Part shown: positions 60,535 through 64,000 of the stretch, in pieces
How the letters are laid out: the number at the start of each line of letters is the position of its first letter
Position numbering within the stretch: the stretch's first letter is position 1
Source: CAWELS01 sp964468205
GTDB taxonomy: Bacteria > Acidobacteriota > Terriglobia > Bryobacterales > Bryobacteraceae
Direction of reading: 5' to 3'
DNA: 64,000 nt
Assembly (NCBI GenBank): GCA_964468205.1
Contig: CAYXVG010000012.1
Span: forward strand, 1 to 64,000
Program-made: the position numbers and the translations under genes
Notes under the pieces: generated by a model
Databases searched by the model: none
Told to the model about the DNA's origin: nothing
The model's input: the letters and a program-made list of their open reading frames with translations, nothing else

Positions 60535-62595
60535 CTATGGCTGTTTAGTTTGAACGGTGGAGCTTTCTTTGGCGAGCCTGACCTGAGCTCCCTCGAGCTT
60601 CTTCTGGACCTTTTCGATCTGGGCCTGATCCCGTTCTCCGGCCGGACTGGCGTCCCATTCATCGAGTGAGCGTTTCCATTGGGTAATAGCTTCCGCAAGC
60701 CGTCCAAGCTTGGCGTAGACATCCCCAAGATGATCATGAATGACGGGATCATTTGAGATCGTCTCGGCCGCTCGGTGCAGGTAGTCCAGAGCTTCGTTGT
60801 AGCGCTCCAGGCGATAGTAGACCCACCCGAGGCTGTCGAGATAGGCTCCATTGTTCGGCTCGTACTCGAGAGCCTTTTGGATCAGTTCCAATGCTTCGTC
60901 AAGATTTTCGTCCCGGTCAGCGAACATATAGCCCAGGTAATTCATCGCCGACGAGTTGTCTTCGTCGATGGCGAGCACGCGACGGAACTCGGTTTCGGCT
61001 TCAGCATATCGCTTCTGGCGCTCAAACATTGCTCCGCGCATAAAGAGAACCACGGACTTGTCCTCGTTAGAATTCGAGAGCTCTAGGGCCGCCGCGAGCG
61101 CCTCATCCATCAGGTCAAAGCGTTTGGTCTTTTCGTAAATCTGCGCCTCGGTGAGGTAATCCTCCCGCTCTTTCTCATCGCCGGTAACCTCGCGAATTGC
61201 GGCAATAGCTTCATCGGAGCGTCCAAGATCCGCGAGCACAGTGGCCCGGATGATCCCGACCATCTCGTCATTGGGGTGCTCTTGATGAGCGGCGTCAATC
61301 GTTTCAAACGCCTCCTCGAACCGGCGCCCTTGACGGTACGTGTCCGCGATCTGCGCCGCCACGCGCGGGGCTCTCTCGGGGTCCAGTTGCGCGAGTTCCT
61401 GGAAGATTTCCACTGCCTTGTCGTACTGCTGCGTGTTGCGATACATCAAACCGAGCCGCTCAAGAAAAATCGACCGGTTCTCTCGTTCGCTGCGGCTGTA
61501 GGATATGCGCTGGGTTGAAGCCAGGATTTCCTTGAGTTCGGCGATTGCTTCTTCCGACTTGCCTTCGGCCTCAAGGAGGTTCACGTCCGTATATTGGATC
61601 TCCAGATTGCCAGGCGATATCTCCTTGGCTGCGTCGAGCGCCTCCCGCGCATCCGCCAAACGCCCTCTCTGCCGATGAATCTGAGAAAGCCGGAGGAGCG
61701 AGTCATAGTCGCGCGGATCCTCTTCGGCCAACTCGGCAAACACATCCAACGCCTCATCGGTTTTGCCCGCCATCAGGAGACTCTGGGCGTAGGCGCGCTT
61801 CACCTCGGTATTCCCGGGGGAAAGCTCAAGCGCCTGGCGGTAAGACTCCGCCGCCAGATCATACTCCTTCATCGATTCATAGGTTTGCGCTAGGAATGCG
61901 ACGGTGCGGGCCGACGGGTTCTTTCCGACGACCTTTTGAAGCAACTCCGCAGACCTCGGCGTATCGCCGAGACTCGAGTAGACCTGTGCGAGCCCAACCA
62001 AGGCATCCTCGTTCTCCGCGTCAAGTTCGAGAGCTTTCTTGTAAGCGTCCTCGGCCTTGACAAGTTGTTGGTCAAGCCGGTACAGCCAACCAAGCGCCAA
62101 CCAGTTCTTCTCATTTTCCGGCCGCAGTTCGGTGATCTTCTCGTATTGCTCAGTCGCTTTGGTGAGCATCTCCGCGTTGACGCTGCCGCCCCGGGAGTCA
62201 CCGATTAGCCTGGTGTAGATCCTGGCCAAGATACGTCGCGCATTGACGTCATTCGGATCTTTCTTCAGAGTGGACTCAGCGTCTTGAACAGCCTCTCGCA
62301 ACCGCCCGGCTTGGATGTACAGGTCAGAGAGTTCCTCGCTCAAGAACGACGCGTCGGGATCGGCCTCCATCGCCTGCCGGTAGGCGTCGATCGCCTTGTC
62401 CACGAAGTTGCCTTTGTTCCCGTAGGCTCCTGCCAGTTCGGAGTATAGGTGTCCGAGGGCGAAGTTGTAGTAAGCCGAGGCCTTGTCGACATCGCGCGCG
62501 GGCTCTGCCGGCGCCTCGTCCTGGGCGACAGCCACCCCAGGCGCACTGACCAGGGCAAACATAATGAGATACAGCGAACGGTAAATTTTGGTCAT
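60535..62595 (-). CDS. Large exported tetratricopeptide repeat protein
   Basis: 686 residues. Signal peptide (LYLIMFALVSAPGVAVAQ) then about fifteen TPR units through residue 660. Examples are EQYEKITELRPENEKNWLAL, AYKKALELDAENEDALVGLA, AAESYRQALELSPGNTEVK and MNYLGYMFADRDENLDEALEL. The C-terminal YLGYMFADRDENLDEALELI-type block followed by DSLGWVYYRLERYNEAL resembles the conserved end of BamD/Bcs-like TPR proteins found beside outer-membrane assembly genes. Probably a periplasmic scaffold. Divergent from miaA with 275 bases between. Confidence 0.88.
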   Translation of the reverse strand: MTKIYRSLYLIMFALVSAPGVAVAQDEAPAEPARDVDKASAYYNFALGHLYSELAGAYGNKGNFVDKAIDAYRQAMEADPDASFLSEELSDLYIQAGRLREAVQDAESTLKKDPNDVNARRILARIYTRLIGDSRGGSVNAEMLTKATEQYEKITELRPENEKNWLALGWLYRLDQQLVKAEDAYKKALELDAENEDALVGLAQVYSSLGDTPRSAELLQKVVGKNPSARTVAFLAQTYESMKEYDLAAESYRQALELSPGNTEVKRAYAQSLLMAGKTDEALDVFAELAEEDPRDYDSLLRLSQIHRQRGRLADAREALDAAKEISPGNLEIQYTDVNLLEAEGKSEEAIAELKEILASTQRISYSRSERENRSIFLERLGLMYRNTQQYDKAVEIFQELAQLDPERAPRVAAQIADTYRQGRRFEEAFETIDAAHQEHPNDEMVGIIRATVLADLGRSDEAIAAIREVTGDEKEREDYLTEAQIYEKTKRFDLMDEALAAALELSNSNEDKSVVLFMRGAMFERQKRYAEAETEFRRVLAIDEDNSSAMNYLGYMFADRDENLDEALELIQKALEYEPNNGAYLDSLGWVYYRLERYNEALDYLHRAAETISNDPVIHDHLGDVYAKLGRLAEAITQWKRSLDEWDASPAGERDQAQIEKVQKKLEGAQVRLAKESSTVQTKQP

Positions 62596-62869
62596 CGGAT
62601 CGACCCGGTTTTGCTCCCCCAGGCCGCGAACCCCGCCCGAGGTCGAAATCCCTTCATTGTCCAGTATATATCTGATTCTACTATGCGGCGGCGCGTTCCG
62701 CCTTCTTTTGTTATATGTTGTTGGATGCTTTCAGGTGGACCGTAAGGTACAACTGTGTTTCGGATTCTCAGGAGTTCACCTGCCAGTAGCTGGGCAGGAC
62801 CCCGTTGAGCCGCCGCGAATGCTCGCCAGGCGGGGATGAGACCGTCCACCAACCGGCTAAGGGAGGCCA
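62596..62869. other. Divergent intergenic region between TPR gene and miaA
   Basis: About 275 bases serving two promoters. An AT-rich patch around 62655-62685 (CAGTATATATCTGATTC) is the likely promoter core, but no clean -35/-10 pair can be fixed. A CCTGCC/GGCAGG hairpin lies near 62780-62797 in the miaA leader. No open frame of note. Confidence 0.35.
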
Positions 62870-63826
62870 TTGTCACAGCCTGTAGCACGAAGCGAGCGAC
62901 CGCTAATCGCCATCGCCGGCCCCACCGGCTCCGGCAAGAGCGAGAGCGCGCTCGCGCTCGCACGGCGGTGGCCGATCGAGGTCGTCAATTGCGACTCCCT
63001 GCAGATCTACCGGTACCTAGACATCGGCACGGCCAAACTAGCGCCGGAGGAGCGGGCAGGCGTCCCGCACCACCTGATGGATCTCCTGAACCCGGATGAG
63101 GAATTCAGCGCCGGCGAGTACGTGCGCCGGGCGCGGCCCATCGTCCGGTCCATTTCGGAAGCCGGCCGGCTACCTGTTGTAGTGGGCGGGACCGGCTTCT
63201 ACCTGAAAGCTCTCACGGAAGGACTTTTCCCGGGGCCCGCGCGCGACGAGGGACTGCGTAGGGCCCTGGTGGAACGGGAACGGCGGCGGCCCGGAATCCT
63301 CCACCGGTTCTTGCGCTGTGCGGACCCCGAGGCATCGGCCCGCATTCACGCAAATGACACAAAAAAACTGGTGCGGGCAGCAGAGGTTTGCCTGCTCGCC
63401 CAGAGGCCTTTGTCAGTGCTCCATAAGTCCGGACGCGAGGAGCTGCGCGGGTTCCGCACTCTGAAGATCGTATTGGATCCACCGCGGGACGAACTCTATA
63501 AACGGCTTGACCGCCGGGCTACCGCGATGTTCGCCCGCGGCTTGATCGACGAAGTGCGCGAAATCATGCGGCGCGGTTATTCCGCTGAGTGCAAGCCGTT
63601 TGAGTCGCTCGGGTACCGGCAGGCGATCCAGGTGATTCAAGGGGAGATCTCCGTGCCGGAGGCAATTGAATCCACTCGCCGCGACACTCGCCGCTACGCC
63701 AAGCGCCAGTGGACGTGGTTTCGCCGTGAGTCCAATGCTGTCTGGCTGAAGGGCTTTGGGGATTCCGAGGAAACACAGTCACGCTTGATGGCGACGGCGG
63801 CGGAATATCTCTCCCGGTTTCGCTGA
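62870..63826 (+). CDS. miaA: tRNA dimethylallyltransferase
   Basis: Adds dimethylallyl to A37 of tRNAs reading U-starting codons. 318 residues from TTG 62870 (GGAGG just upstream). P-loop IAGPTGSGKSESALALA, EVVNCDSLQIYRYLDIGTAK, HHLMDLLNPDEEFSAGEY, VVVGGTGFYLKALTEGLFPGP, the DTKK-type motif ANDTKKLVRAAEV, and the C-terminal SLGYRQAIQVIQGE and TRRYAKRQWTWFRRE are all diagnostic. hfq, often downstream, does not follow within the 170 remaining bases. Confidence 0.96.
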   Translation: MSQPVARSERPLIAIAGPTGSGKSESALALARRWPIEVVNCDSLQIYRYLDIGTAKLAPEERAGVPHHLMDLLNPDEEFSAGEYVRRARPIVRSISEAGRLPVVVGGTGFYLKALTEGLFPGPARDEGLRRALVERERRRPGILHRFLRCADPEASARIHANDTKKLVRAAEVCLLAQRPLSVLHKSGREELRGFRTLKIVLDPPRDELYKRLDRRATAMFARGLIDEVREIMRRGYSAECKPFESLGYRQAIQVIQGEISVPEAIESTRRDTRRYAKRQWTWFRRESNAVWLKGFGDSEETQSRLMATAAEYLSRFR

Positions 63827-64000
63827 TTTTCTGTTCAAACCGACGGAACATTTCGGATACATCTTCGTCTATACCGATGGACCGAACAGCCGCGGGGCCG
63901 ATAGTGGTTCACCGCGGCATGGTAGGAAGCCCGGGTCCAAACGCCTTCCGGCGTTCAACAGCGGGTTTTCCATGGACGGGCAGGTAACCATCCTGCTCAA

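Noticed and set aside
62592..62963. Minus-strand frame between the TPR gene and miaA
   Set aside because: It overlaps the miaA P-loop region antisense and is Arg-rich without family features.
1..64000. tRNA, rRNA, tmRNA, SRP RNA, phage or insertion-sequence genes
   Set aside because: None of their conserved segments (T-loop GTTCRANTC with a cloverleaf, transposase DDE or tyrosine motifs, integrases) was found by reading both strands.
63827..64000. Open frame after miaA (HFGYIFVYTDGPN...)
   Set aside because: It has no start codon or ribosome-binding site and runs off the window; too little to call a gene.

Overview
The window is GC-rich bacterial chromosome with no plasmid, phage or rRNA/tRNA signature. 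The gene content points to an Acidobacteriota lineage, most likely Bryobacterales/Solibacter-like. The pointers are twin-arginine-tagged enolase-superfamily, Gfo/Idh/MocA and sugar-isomerase-like enzymes, a DUF5060 remnant, large secreted carbohydrate-active and TPR proteins, an LPS-export gene set, and many TTG/GTG starts. This assignment is inferred from protein style, not from a marker gene.

Layout. Bases 1-1587 are a decayed stretch. It holds a truncated DUF5060 gene, a signal-peptide stub, a tail fragment resembling a 2-oxoacid:ferredoxin oxidoreductase beta subunit, and two diverged direct repeats of about 150 bp. Bases 1588-5817 hold a membrane coiled-coil protein, an ECF sigma factor, its zinc-type anti-sigma factor, a Spy/CpxP-like periplasmic protein, then nadA and moaA. 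Bases 5866-10478 hold a secreted unknown, a TlpA-type thioredoxin, a TAT-exported TIM-barrel protein, galU and a TPR protein. Bases 10523-15635 form a coupled operon of a large glycoside-hydrolase-like protein, a GT39-like membrane protein and a cyclase-family hydrolase. Bases 15637-26220 hold proline-degradation P5C dehydrogenase, a YtxH protein, an internally duplicated DUF2007-like protein, trmJ, gatB, an oligogalacturonate-lyase-like propeller, a lipoprotein and its secreted neighbour, an enolase-superfamily protein and comM.

Bases 26813-33868 carry a GT2 glycosyltransferase, an OsmC-like protein, cspA, a GNAT protein and two predicted exported hydrolases, with three copies of a short REP-like repeat around osmC. 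Bases 33987-39550 are a compact cbb3-type cytochrome oxidase operon (ccoS-ccoN-ccoO-monoheme ccoP-ccoI) ending in an unrecognised His/Met-rich six-helix membrane protein. Bases 39547-47403 hold a PLP decarboxylase, an M1 metallopeptidase, an exported Memo-AMMECR1 fusion, a CpsB-like phosphatase, two envelope coiled-coil proteins and recX. Bases 47419-52401 hold a giant LptC/LptA-like protein, lptB, dut and a tandem ThyX protein whose two halves carry complementary parts of the active-site signature. The rest holds a Gfo/Idh/MocA oxidoreductase, trxA, ilvD, a bifunctional fucokinase/GDP-fucose pyrophosphorylase, a large TPR protein and miaA.

Working together: galU, fkp, the GT2 and GT39-like proteins, the CpsB-like phosphatase and the Lpt genes point to surface polysaccharide and LPS synthesis and export. 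The cbb3 operon serves high-affinity oxygen respiration with its own copper pump. dut and ThyX diverge from one 70-bp region and act in succession on dUTP and dUMP. The best candidates for something undescribed are the tandem split-motif ThyX, the terminal membrane protein and monoheme subunit of the cbb3 operon, the exported Memo-AMMECR1 fusion, and the diverged repeats at the left edge that abut truncated genes.
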